Shown here piece after piece: positions 35,305-43,212 of a stretch of 64,000 nt of DNA; position 1 is the first letter of the stretch; each line of letters opens with the position of its first letter. Source of the stretch: Treponema sp. (GTDB lineage Bacteria; Spirochaetota; Spirochaetia; Treponematales; Treponemataceae); the NCBI GenBank assembly GCA_016281495.1, contig JAEEIU010000038.1:124001-188000 (forward strand). The letters are read 5' to 3'. Position numbers and translations under genes: made by a program. The notes under the pieces were generated by a model. The model was given only the letters and a program-made list of their open reading frames with translations, had not been told where the DNA came from and searched no databases.

Positions 35305-35328
35305 TATACTTAATGATATAATCTGGAG
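35305..35328 (+). promoter_or_regulatory. cas9 promoter -10 elements and ribosome-binding site
   Basis: TG-T-TATACT (extended -10, hexamer 35305-35310) and TATAAT (35317-35322) lie before the cas9 ATG; the second is too close for a leader with an RBS. GGAG (35325-35328) is 8 bp from the ATG. No clear -35 is visible. The tracrRNA promoter diverges from the same interval. Confidence 0.45.
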
Positions 35329-35336
35329 ATTTTAAT

Positions 35337-38300
35337 ATGAGATTAAACAAATGGCGTTTAGGCTTAGATTTAGGAACGAATTCAATTGGATGGAGCGTTT
35401 TTTCTTTGGACAGAGAAAACGCTGTTGAACAACTGATAGACATGGGCGTGCGTATTTTTTCTGACGGAAGAGATCCCAAAACAAAAGAACCTCTCGCCGT
35501 AGAACGAAGAAATGCAAGATCTCAAAGAAAACTCATTTACCGCAGGAAATTAAGAAGGAAACAGGCATTCAGATTGTTGCAATCTCAGGGACTTTTTCCC
35601 ACAAGAAAAGAAGAATGCATGGCTCTCAAATCATTAAATCCATATGAATTACGAATAAAAGCCCTTGACGAAAAACTTGAGCCCTTTGAACTAGGTAGAG
35701 CCCTGTTTAATCTAGCGGTAAGGAGAGGCTTTAAAAGCAATAGAAAAGATGGTAGCCGAGAAGAAACAACAGAAAAGAAAAATTCTGATGAAATAAAATC
35801 TCAAGCTGACATGCAGAGTAATCTTGAAAAAGCTATAAAAGAAAGCAACTGTAGAACAATAACAGAATTCTTGGTCATGAATGAAAAAGAAAACAAAGGA
35901 TTAAGATTTGTTCCAGGCAGAATGACTTACTATCCGACCAGAAAAATGTATGAAGAAGAGTTTGCCCAAATACAAAAAGAACAAATAAATCATTATCCAG
36001 ACATTGACTGGGATGCAATTCATAAAGCCATTTTTTATCAACGACCATTAAAAGCTCAAGCACGCGGATATTGCATTTTTGAAAATGACAAGGAAAGAAC
36101 TTTTAAGGCGATGCCTTGCTCACAAAAGCTTAGAATCCTACAGGATATAAAAAATCTTGCTTATTATGATTCTGCCAAGACAAAGAAAGAGCTTAATGAT
36201 GATCAGGATCATATCTTATATGAACTTTTTAATTCAAAAGATAAGATTTCTTTTGACCAGATCAGAAAAGCTCTTAGTCTTTCTGAAAACAACAGTTTTA
36301 ACCTTGAGGAAAACAGGGAATTCCTTATTGGTAATCCCACAGCGGTTAAAATGCGCAGCAAGAACCGTTTTGGAAAGCTTTGGGATGAAATTCCATTGGA
36401 AGAACAAGACCTAATAGTTGAAACTATAATTACTGCAGATGAAGATGAGCAGGTTTTAAAAGTATTGGAAAAATACAATCTTTCTCAAGAACAAAAAGAT
36501 TTTATAGTAAAAAATACTATACTACAGACTGGAACTGCAATGATCTGCAAAGAAGTTTCAGAAAAACTAGTAAAACGATTGGAAGAAATAGCTGATTTAA
36601 AATTTCATGAAGCCGTGCAATCGCTGGGTTATAAATATGCTGATCAGAGTGTGGAAAAATGCGATTTGCTACCCTATTATGGCAAAATCTTGACAGGTTC
36701 AACAATGGGCGTAAATCCATCTGAACCAGAGTCAATGCCAGAAAAAAGATATGGCAAAATAAGTAACCCGACTGTTCACGTAGCCTTAAACCAGACTCGT
36801 GTTGTTGTGAATGCATTGATCAAAGAGTATGGAAAGCCAAAGCAAATCGCTCTAGAATTAAGTCGGGATCTTAAGAACAGCGTACAAGAACGCGCTGAAA
36901 TTCAGAGAAAACAAAATCAAAGGGCCAAAGAAAACATTGTTATAAATAATACAATCGGAGAACTCTATAATACAGTATATCCAGGAAGAACATTCTATCC
37001 AAATAGAAATGACCGATTAAAATACAGGTTGTGGAAGGAATTGGGATTGGGAAACAAATGCCTCTATTGCGGGAAAGGTATAACAGCATCAGAGCTTTTT
37101 ACCAAAGAAATAGAAATTGAACATATCCTCCCCTTTAGCAGAACTCTTCTTGATGCTGAATCAAATCTTACCGTTGCCCATTCTTCATGTAACGCCTTTA
37201 AAGCAGAACACTCACCTTTTGAAGCATTTAGTTCAAATCCAAAAGGCTATAATTGGAGTGAAATAGTTGCCAGAGCCAATTTATTAAAGAATATATCAAA
37301 GAAGAACAAGTTTTCTCCTACAGCAATGGAAAGCTTTGAAAAAGATTCAAGTTTCATTACAAGACAGCTTTCGGACAATCAGTATATTGCAAAAGCTGCT
37401 CTCCGTTACTTAAAATGTCTTGTTGATAATCCTGCCGATGTTTGGGCCACAAATGGAAGCATGACAAAGATTCTAAGAGACAAATGGGAAATGGATTCTA
37501 TTCTTTGCCGCAAATTCACAGAAAAAGAAGTTGCATCCCTTGGTTTAAAACCTGAGCAGATAGGAAATTATAAGAAAAACCGCTATGACCACAGGCATCA
37601 TGCTGTAGATGCCGTTGTTATTGGCCTTACAGACAGAAGCCTTGTACAAAAGCTTGCGACAAAGAATTCTCATAAATCAAACAGAATTGAAATACCCGAA
37701 TTCCCGATTTTGCGAGCTGATTTGATTGAAAAGGTTAAGAAAATTGTCGTAAGTTTTAAGCCTGACCATGGTGCAGAGGGTAAGCTTTCTAAAGAGACTT
37801 TACTGGGAAAGATAAATGTACACGGAGAGGACAAATATGTCTGCCGTCAAAACCTTGTAACTCTTTCTGAGAAGAATCTAAATGACATTGTTGATGATAA
37901 GATAAGAAAAGATGTCATTGACTATGTTTATAACCATAAGGGAGAAAAAATTGATTCAATTCTGACGAAATTTTCAAATAAAACCGGAATTAAAAAAGTC
38001 CGTTGTATAAATCGTGTTCAGACACTAATAGAAATAAACTCCAATGGAATATCACGTTATCTGGCACCTGAGGACTATTTTGCCGCTATTATATGGGAAA
38101 TACCTGGAGAAAAGAAAACTTATAAAGCACAATATATAAGACGAAATGAAGTAGAAAAAAATGAAAAAGGCCAGAACGTTGTAAAACAGGAAGTATTAAC
38201 TAAGGGAAAACCTCATCCTGCCGCAAAACAAATATGCATGCTCCATAAAGATGATTATTTGGAGTTTACAGATAAAGGGAAAATGTATTTGTGTAGAATA

Positions 38301-38516
38301 GCGAGCTTTTCTGCAACAAACAATAAAATAGACATACGTCCAATTTATTCTGTAGCAGATAATTCAGATTGGATTTATTCTACAAATGAAACAATGCTAT
38401 CTGGATATTGGAAACCTATATCTGGTCATAACTGGATTTCTGTGAATGTTATGTTTTCACTGCTCAATGCACACCCGGTAACAGTTTCTCCAATTGGAAT
38501 AGTTCATCGGAAATAA
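35337..38516 (+). CDS. cas9: Cas9 endonuclease, type II-C
   Basis: 1059 residues, in the compact II-C range. RuvC-I is GLDLGTNSIGWSVF with Asp11. An Arg-rich bridge helix follows (RRNARSQRKLIYRRKLRRKQ). RuvC-II is QIALELSRD with Glu507. The HNH core is IEHILPFSR with catalytic His596; RuvC-III is YDHRHHAVDA with His755 and Asp758. All nuclease residues are intact. A CLYC pair precedes HNH and a third Cys lies in SSCNAFK, suggesting a zinc-bound HNH. DHRHHAVDA and the ending VSPIGIVHR recall alphaproteobacterial II-C Cas9 (Parvibaculum type). The gene is AT-rich compared with flanking genes; one sampled line (36181-36240) has 16 G/C in 60 bases. cas1 follows. Confidence 0.97.
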   Translation: MRLNKWRLGLDLGTNSIGWSVFSLDRENAVEQLIDMGVRIFSDGRDPKTKEPLAVERRNARSQRKLIYRRKLRRKQAFRLLQSQGLFPTRKEECMALKSLNPYELRIKALDEKLEPFELGRALFNLAVRRGFKSNRKDGSREETTEKKNSDEIKSQADMQSNLEKAIKESNCRTITEFLVMNEKENKGLRFVPGRMTYYPTRKMYEEEFAQIQKEQINHYPDIDWDAIHKAIFYQRPLKAQARGYCIFENDKERTFKAMPCSQKLRILQDIKNLAYYDSAKTKKELNDDQDHILYELFNSKDKISFDQIRKALSLSENNSFNLEENREFLIGNPTAVKMRSKNRFGKLWDEIPLEEQDLIVETIITADEDEQVLKVLEKYNLSQEQKDFIVKNTILQTGTAMICKEVSEKLVKRLEEIADLKFHEAVQSLGYKYADQSVEKCDLLPYYGKILTGSTMGVNPSEPESMPEKRYGKISNPTVHVALNQTRVVVNALIKEYGKPKQIALELSRDLKNSVQERAEIQRKQNQRAKENIVINNTIGELYNTVYPGRTFYPNRNDRLKYRLWKELGLGNKCLYCGKGITASELFTKEIEIEHILPFSRTLLDAESNLTVAHSSCNAFKAEHSPFEAFSSNPKGYNWSEIVARANLLKNISKKNKFSPTAMESFEKDSSFITRQLSDNQYIAKAALRYLKCLVDNPADVWATNGSMTKILRDKWEMDSILCRKFTEKEVASLGLKPEQIGNYKKNRYDHRHHAVDAVVIGLTDRSLVQKLATKNSHKSNRIEIPEFPILRADLIEKVKKIVVSFKPDHGAEGKLSKETLLGKINVHGEDKYVCRQNLVTLSEKNLNDIVDDKIRKDVIDYVYNHKGEKIDSILTKFSNKTGIKKVRCINRVQTLIEINSNGISRYLAPEDYFAAIIWEIPGEKKTYKAQYIRRNEVEKNEKGQNVVKQEVLTKGKPHPAAKQICMLHKDDYLEFTDKGKMYLCRIASFSATNNKIDIRPIYSVADNSDWIYSTNETMLSGYWKPISGHNWISVNVMFSLLNAHPVTVSPIGIVHRK

Positions 38517-38564
38517 TCTCTTTCTGCAATCAAATATTTGATTATTTATGCCGAAAAAATAATT

Positions 38565-39485
38565 GTGCTGAATAGAGTAATAGAGATTGCAGAAGAAAAC
38601 CGCTATCTTTCTCTAAAGCGTGGCTTTATGGTCGTCCAGCAGGGTGAACAGGAACTAGGGTCTGTACCATTGGACGATATTGCCGTTCTATTGCTTTCTG
38701 CACAGGGCATTACAATTACTAAAAATGTTTTAAATGCGCTATCGGAGCAAGGCTGCATCACTATTTTCTGTGGTTCAAATTATAAACCGGTCAGTATGGT
38801 TTTACCCATAGCAAGTCATACCTATTTTACAAAAATAATAAAAACACAGATAAATGCATCAGAACCTTTTAAAAAGAGAATCTGGCAGCAAATTGTCATT
38901 CAAAAAATAAAAAATCAGGCTTTAAGCCTCAAATACTGCAAAAGAGAAGATAACATTACCCTTGTTGAAAAAATTTCCAGAATGGTAAAATCCGGTGATC
39001 CAGATAACCGTGAAGCCTATGCAGCAAGAATGTACTGGAAATCTTTATTTGGAGACTCTTTTAAGCGGGACAAGGAGGGAGATGGCATTAATTCGTTTTT
39101 GAACTATGGATATGCCATAATGCGGGCAGGAATGGCAAGGGCAATATGCGCACACGGTTTAATTCCATCCCTTGGCATACATCATGATAACAACATGAAT
39201 CAATTTTGTTTGGCCGATGATTTTTTTGAAATATACAGGCCCATCGTAGATACCTTTGTTTATAAGCTTTTTGAAAATGGAGAAACAGAACTATCACCAG
39301 ACAACAAGAAGTTTTTGGCAACTATACTAAAAGTTAATGTTCATACTTCAGAAGGAGAGACAACTGCCGTTCAAAGTATGCAATATATGATGTCTTCTTT
39401 TGTAAATGCATTAGAAGAAGGGAAACCGGACATTGAATTACCCATTTGGGAAGGAAATGAAAATGGAATTACCATTATTGAATAG
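38565..39485 (+). CDS. cas1: Cas1 integrase, type II
   Basis: 306 residues from a GTG at 38565. That start aligns best with type II Cas1, which begins a few residues before the first strand (VIEIAEENRYLSLKRGFMVV); a TTG at 38538 would give 315 residues. No clear ribosome-binding site is seen for either. The conserved catalytic region includes EAYAARMYWKSLFG (Glu), ICAHGLIPSLGIHHDNNMN (His) and CLADDFFEIYRPIVD (Asp/Glu). With Cas2 it integrates new spacers. It starts 48 bp after cas9 and overlaps cas2. Confidence 0.95.
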   Translation: MLNRVIEIAEENRYLSLKRGFMVVQQGEQELGSVPLDDIAVLLLSAQGITITKNVLNALSEQGCITIFCGSNYKPVSMVLPIASHTYFTKIIKTQINASEPFKKRIWQQIVIQKIKNQALSLKYCKREDNITLVEKISRMVKSGDPDNREAYAARMYWKSLFGDSFKRDKEGDGINSFLNYGYAIMRAGMARAICAHGLIPSLGIHHDNNMNQFCLADDFFEIYRPIVDTFVYKLFENGETELSPDNKKFLATILKVNVHTSEGETTAVQSMQYMMSSFVNALEEGKPDIELPIWEGNENGITIIE

Positions 39486-39798
39486 GTATGAGCTTATGTG
39501 GATGATTGTTTTGTTTGATTTACCAGTCATTGAAAAAAAAGAAAGAAAGGACGCAAGTGATTTTAGAAAATTCCTTCTAAACCATGGTTTTTCCATGATT
39601 CAATACTCAATTTATACCAAGCTTTTTTCCGGCAAAGATTCTTGTGAAAAATACTATAAAATGATCAAAGAAAACTTGCCAAGAGAAGGAAAAGTCGATA
39701 TTATAACAATTACGGACAAGCAGTATGGCAATATCATCAGTTATCAATCTTCTGAAAAAGTCGAAAAAAAACAGCCTGAACAGCTCACATTATTCTGA
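39463..39798 (+). CDS. cas2: Cas2
   Basis: 111 residues from the ATG at 39463, which has GGAAGGAA 8 bp upstream; the frame is open back to 39433. The first strand MIVLFDLPV has the conserved Asp. FLLNHGFSMIQYSIYTKLFSG and the C-terminal dimer strands follow. It overlaps cas1 by 23 bp. No csn2 or cas4 follows, which makes the locus type II-C. The array begins 68 bp downstream. Confidence 0.95.
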   Translation: MELPLLNRYELMWMIVLFDLPVIEKKERKDASDFRKFLLNHGFSMIQYSIYTKLFSGKDSCEKYYKMIKENLPREGKVDIITITDKQYGNIISYQSSEKVEKKQPEQLTLF

Positions 39799-39807
39799 TT
39801 TTTCCGT

Positions 39808-39868
39808 AAAAAAAATACGCCTGACACAACCTAATTCATTATTTTACAAGAGGTTATATCAGACGTAT
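39808..39868 (-). terminator. Terminator of the CRISPR array transcripts
   Basis: Read on the minus strand (leftwards out of the array): ATACGTCTGA (39868-39859) pairs with TCAGGCGTAT (39824-39815), one mismatch-type G-T. Inside, AACCT and AGGTT pair again. Eight T residues follow (complement of 39808-39815). This places the end of array transcription between cas2 and the first repeat. Confidence 0.75.
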
Positions 39869-40826
39869 TATACCTGATTAATTTTTCCAGTCAACCCGCA
39901 ACGCATCGATACGTTAAATCTTGTAGGTTGAAATTATACCTGATTAATTTTTCCAGTCAACCCGCAACGTATTTTTCCTTGTATTATAAGAAAGAAAAAT
40001 TATACCTGATTAATTTTTCCAGTCAACCCGCAACCGACGACATTACGGGGCTGTCTGCAGTCGCATTATACCTGATTAATTTTTCCAGTCAACCCGCAAC
40101 CACCACCGATGGTTCTTTGTCTCATTGTGAATTATACCTGATTAATTTTTCCAGTCAACCCGCAACACATCATCAGCTTTCACAATTTCTGACCTTATTA
40201 TACCTGATTAATTTTTCCAGTCAACCCGCAACAATAAAGGAGGTAACCTTTACGAAGGTTATATTATACCTGATTAATTTTTCCAGTCAACCCGCAACGA
40301 ACATGGCAGATTTCTACAGCTGGAACATATTATACCTGATTAATTTTTCCAGTCAACCCGCAACTATGCGGACCGTACCAATTCTACACAGAATATTATA
40401 CCTGATTAATTTTTCCAGTCAACCCGCAACATAATAAGTCTTGTTTTCAGCATCAATTGAATTATACCTGATTAATTTTTCCAGTCAACCCGCAACGATA
40501 AGGGAACAAGATTGTATTATTGCTCTATTATACCTGATTAATTTTTCCAGTCAACCCGCAACAAGAAATTGTAACAGTTGTTCCAATGTTCAATTATACC
40601 TGATTAATTTTTCCAGTCAACCCGCAACACAATTGATTCTGAGGGTGTTGAAGTTTCTATTATACCTGATTAATTTTTCCAGTCAACCCGCAACGAAAGA
40701 ATACAACGCTCATATTCGACAATAATTATACCTGATTAATTTTTCCAGTCAACCCGCAACAAAGCATACTAAAACAATACAAGTCGCGGAATTATACCTG
40801 ATTAATTTTTCCAGTCAATTCATTAA
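39867..40826 (-). CRISPR. CRISPR array: 15 repeats of 36 bp, 14 spacers of 30 bp
   Basis: Repeats start at 39867 and every 66 bp to 40791. The first 14 are identical; the 15th (40791-40826) matches only to 40818. All 14 spacers are exactly 30 bp and all differ. The crRNA strand is minus: there the repeat begins GTTGCGGG, complementary to the tracrRNA anti-repeat, and ends GGTATAAT. Within each repeat TTGACT and TATAAT are 16 bp apart, an internal promoter for the spacer that follows. A start 7 bases after the -10 leaves 24-nt guides. The rightmost, degenerate repeat is therefore first in transcription order. Confidence 0.98.
40791..40818 (-). promoter_or_regulatory. Promoter kept inside the degenerate terminal repeat
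   Basis: Minus strand: TTGACT (complement of 40813-40818) and TATAAT (complement of 40792-40797... last repeat bases) are intact while the eight bases upstream, GTTGCGGG in other repeats, read GTTAATGA. Confidence 0.8.
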
Positions 40827-40839
40827 CTTTTTAAAGCTC

Positions 40840-40868
40840 TTGACATACGTATTAAATACGTGTAAAAT
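40840..40868 (+). promoter_or_regulatory. hicAB promoter with palindromic operator
   Basis: TTGACA (40840-40845), 17-bp spacer, TAAAAT (40863-40868). The spacer holds ACGTATT-A-AATACGT (40847-40861), a perfect 7-bp inverted repeat with a one-base centre, as expected for binding of a ribbon-helix-helix antitoxin. Confidence 0.8.
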
Positions 40869-40887
40869 GATGACATGGGGGAACGAG

Positions 40888-41064
40888 ATGACTAAGCTTG
40901 AAATTGAACGGAAGTTCAAGAAAGCCGGCTGGAAAATCGTTCACGGTGCGGCGCATGACCTTGCGGTAAGTCCAACAGGTCAGAAAGTACCGCTTCCACG
41001 CCATGCAGGAGATATACCGACGGGTACAGCTCAAAAAATCCTTAAACAGGGCAACCTGAAATAG
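40888..41064 (+). CDS. hicA: HicA-family mRNA interferase toxin
   Basis: 58 residues from the ATG at 40888, preceded by GGGGG-AACGAG; an in-frame GTA/TTG-type extension to 40840 would run through the promoter. The fold is the small dsRBD-like HicA: KKAGWKIVHGAAHDLAV carries the catalytic His, followed by VPLPRH and GTAQKILKQ. HicA cleaves mRNA when not bound by HicB. It lies directly upstream of hicB and 70 bp from the array end. Confidence 0.9.
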   Translation: MTKLEIERKFKKAGWKIVHGAAHDLAVSPTGQKVPLPRHAGDIPTGTAQKILKQGNLK

Positions 41065-41111
41065 GGTTTTCTGGTGGGCAGAAATGCCCGCCTTTTCTTG
41101 GAGGTTTTTAC

Positions 41112-41504
41112 ATGAAGTATGTTTATCCTGTTATTTTTGAAGAGGACGATGGGAAAATAGGTGTTACTGTACCTGATATTCCATCAACATTTACATTCGG
41201 AGATGATATGGCAGACGCTATTTACATGGCACAGGATGTCATTGCCATGATGATTGCATCCTGCTATGAGGATGAAGGAAAAGAGCCTCCTAAGCCCAGC
41301 AAAATTGAGGACATAAAGACAACCGGCATAGTCTCTCTTGTTGTGGCGGATACTGATGAATGGCGAAAACTGGTAGACAATAAAGCTATAAAGAAAACCT
41401 TAACCATACCAAGCTGGCTCAACAGAAAAGCAGAAAATGCTGCCATCAATTTCAGTCAAGTTTTGCAGGAAGCCCTCTGTAAGAAACTGAAAATTTCACT
41501 ATAA
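41112..41504 (+). CDS. hicB: HicB-family antitoxin
   Basis: 130 residues. The N-terminal partial RNase-H-like domain (YPVIFEEDDGKIGVTVPDIP, FGDDMADAIYMAQDVIAMMI) binds HicA. The C-terminus (KKTLTIPSWLNRKAENAAIN, then SQVLQEAL) is a ribbon-helix-helix DNA-binding domain, suited to the palindrome in the hicA promoter. TTGGAGG precedes the ATG. It follows hicA by 47 bp; its stop faces the convergent pseudouridine synthase gene 6 bp away. Confidence 0.92.
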   Translation: MKYVYPVIFEEDDGKIGVTVPDIPSTFTFGDDMADAIYMAQDVIAMMIASCYEDEGKEPPKPSKIEDIKTTGIVSLVVADTDEWRKLVDNKAIKKTLTIPSWLNRKAENAAINFSQVLQEALCKKLKISL

Positions 41505-41510
41505 AGGCTT

Positions 41511-42227
41511 TTAAATCTTTATAGAAAAATGGTCTCCTTGTGGCATTGGAAAACTCAACCCCGTAGCAGAAAACAACATTTCTCCATCTGCTTTTGCAGG
41601 GTTATACAGTTTGTCGCCGATTACGGGGAGGCCCAGCCAGGCTAGATGGCACCTTACCTGATGACGGAAACCTTTTGCTATTTTGCATTCAACTTGAACT
41701 GTATCCCTATCCATACTCATTATCTTTACATTTGTTTCATATAAAACGCTACCCGCCTTTTTCCTTGCCATCATGCTGCTTTCATCTGTGACGGGTCTTA
41801 CGCTTTTTCTTGAGGGGCCGTAATGCCTGAAATATGAACTTATCTTGTATTCTTTTCCTTTTTCCATGTTGATTATGGGGCATGGAGGATAAGAATCATC
41901 GTCATGGTTCAAAAGTTTTGTGCATGAGGCGCTGTAAGTCTTAATGAATTGTCCCTCATCCTGAATCTGCTGTATGAAATCATAAAAGTCCTGGGTCACG
42001 GCAATAAGCAAAAGTCCGGAAGTGTCTGTGTCCAGCCTGTGTACGAGTCCTCCCTCTACGTCCTTTTTTCCTCTGACCTCAAGACATGATGGAAATTTTC
42101 CTGAGGCCATAGTCAATGCCGACACATCATCTTTTTTAAGGGGTGCGCTTGGAAGTCCCCTTGGTTTATTAAGGATTATGAAAGGCTCTTTTTCTGAAGG
42201 CTCATGAATTATAAAGTTACTTTTCAT
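41511..42227 (-). CDS. RluA-family RNA pseudouridine synthase without S4 domain
   Basis: 238 residues. The catalytic motif GLVHRLDTDTSGLLLIA supplies the Asp, and KGFRHQVRCHLAWLGLPVIGD is the conserved C-terminal substrate motif. It starts directly with the catalytic domain (EPFIILNKPRGLPS), with no S4 RNA-binding domain. The target, rRNA or tRNA, cannot be told. One base separates it from the second synthase gene upstream; co-transcription is certain in practice. Confidence 0.92.
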   Translation of the reverse strand: MKSNFIIHEPSEKEPFIILNKPRGLPSAPLKKDDVSALTMASGKFPSCLEVRGKKDVEGGLVHRLDTDTSGLLLIAVTQDFYDFIQQIQDEGQFIKTYSASCTKLLNHDDDSYPPCPIINMEKGKEYKISSYFRHYGPSRKSVRPVTDESSMMARKKAGSVLYETNVKIMSMDRDTVQVECKIAKGFRHQVRCHLAWLGLPVIGDKLYNPAKADGEMLFSATGLSFPMPQGDHFSIKI

Positions 42228-42228
42228 G

Positions 42229-43212
42229 TTAAGAATCCTTTTTATCCATGACAGTCTTCTTGAACAGTTTCTTAAGCCGCTTTTCCACTTGAATGAATCT
42301 TTCCGGTATCCTTGCTATAAAAACACTTTGTTCTTTTTGTCCCGGTAAAACTATTTTAAGCATGCGTGCGTGCAGCATGAGTGTTGCGTTTGGAAAAGTG
42401 CTGTCCTTTTTATAATAGATGTCGTCTCCCAGAATCGGACAGTTAAGATGCTTCATGTGAACCCTTATCTGATGGGTGCGACCTGTATGCAAATGCAGGA
42501 CCATAAGAGAATATTGTCCGTAGCAGGCAATGCATGTATAAGCTGTCTCTGCGTATTTCCCCTGCGTCTCGTCCATTACAGCCTTGAATCTGCGTCTATG
42601 CTTTGGGTCACGGATAATATTTGTCCTGATGATGCCGCTTCTTGAAGGAGGTCTTCCGCAACAGATGGCGATGTACTCTTTTGTCATATTCCTTCTGTGG
42701 CGGAACTGCTCCTGAAGGTATTCCTCTGCATCACGATTTTTTGCAGTTATGATTATTCCTGAGGTTTCCTTGTCCAATCGGTGAACGATTCCAGGCCGTC
42801 TGCGCAAAAGTATTTCTGATTCTTTACCTTCTTTTAGCTGAGGAATGCTTTCCCTTCCCCAATGATAAAGGAGTGCGTTTACAAGTGTGCCGGTCCAGTT
42901 TCCACATGCAGGATGAGTTACCATGCCCTGCTCTTTATTCACGACGCATACGTCATCATCCTCGTATACTATGTCAAGTGGAATGTCCTGTGCCTCAATA
43001 TCATCGGGAATGCTGTCTTCCCATCTGATGTCGATCTGATCGCCTGCCTTTACTTTAAAAGAAAGTTTCCTGTTCTTTCCGTTTACAAGAATCTCCGTGA
43101 CACCGCTTTTCAGCTTACTTCTGTTCATTCCATTGGGGAGAGTTGCAATATAAGAATCCAAACGTTGGGTTTCGGTATAATCTTCCGGAACTTTTACACT
43201 AAAATAATGCAC
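42229..43212 (-). CDS. RluD/RluC-like 23S rRNA pseudouridine synthase with S4 domain
   Basis: 327 residues. An N-terminal S4 RNA-binding domain (LDSYIATLPNGMNRSKLKSG) precedes the catalytic motif GIVHRLDKETSGIIITAKN and the C-terminal LHTGRTHQIRVHMKHLNCPILGD. This architecture matches RluC/RluD, which modify helix 35-69 regions of 23S rRNA. It shares one base with the stop of the upstream membrane gene (43212), indicating coupling. Confidence 0.93.
   Translation of the reverse strand: MHYFSVKVPEDYTETQRLDSYIATLPNGMNRSKLKSGVTEILVNGKNRKLSFKVKAGDQIDIRWEDSIPDDIEAQDIPLDIVYEDDDVCVVNKEQGMVTHPACGNWTGTLVNALLYHWGRESIPQLKEGKESEILLRRRPGIVHRLDKETSGIIITAKNRDAEEYLQEQFRHRRNMTKEYIAICCGRPPSRSGIIRTNIIRDPKHRRRFKAVMDETQGKYAETAYTCIACYGQYSLMVLHLHTGRTHQIRVHMKHLNCPILGDDIYYKKDSTFPNATLMLHARMLKIVLPGQKEQSVFIARIPERFIQVEKRLKKLFKKTVMDKKDS

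Noticed and set aside
39928-40725. Plus-strand open frames repeating LYLINFSSQPAT across the array
   Set aside because: The 66-bp repeat-spacer period is exactly 22 codons, so the repeat stays in frame and lacks stops. This is an artefact of the array, not a repeat protein.
39867-40826. Rightward (plus-strand) transcription of the array from the cas2 side
   Set aside because: The promoter boxes, the tracrRNA anti-repeat, the terminator and the degenerate end all fit the minus strand.
34877-41504. Prophage or integrative element carrying the CRISPR locus
   Set aside because: No integrase, transposase, phage structural gene or direct repeat of the tRNA end was found within the block.
41511-43212. 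Recent tandem duplication of pseudouridine synthases
   Set aside because: One has an S4 domain and the other does not, and their motifs differ (HRLDTDTSG against HRLDKETSG). They are older paralogues of separate subfamilies.
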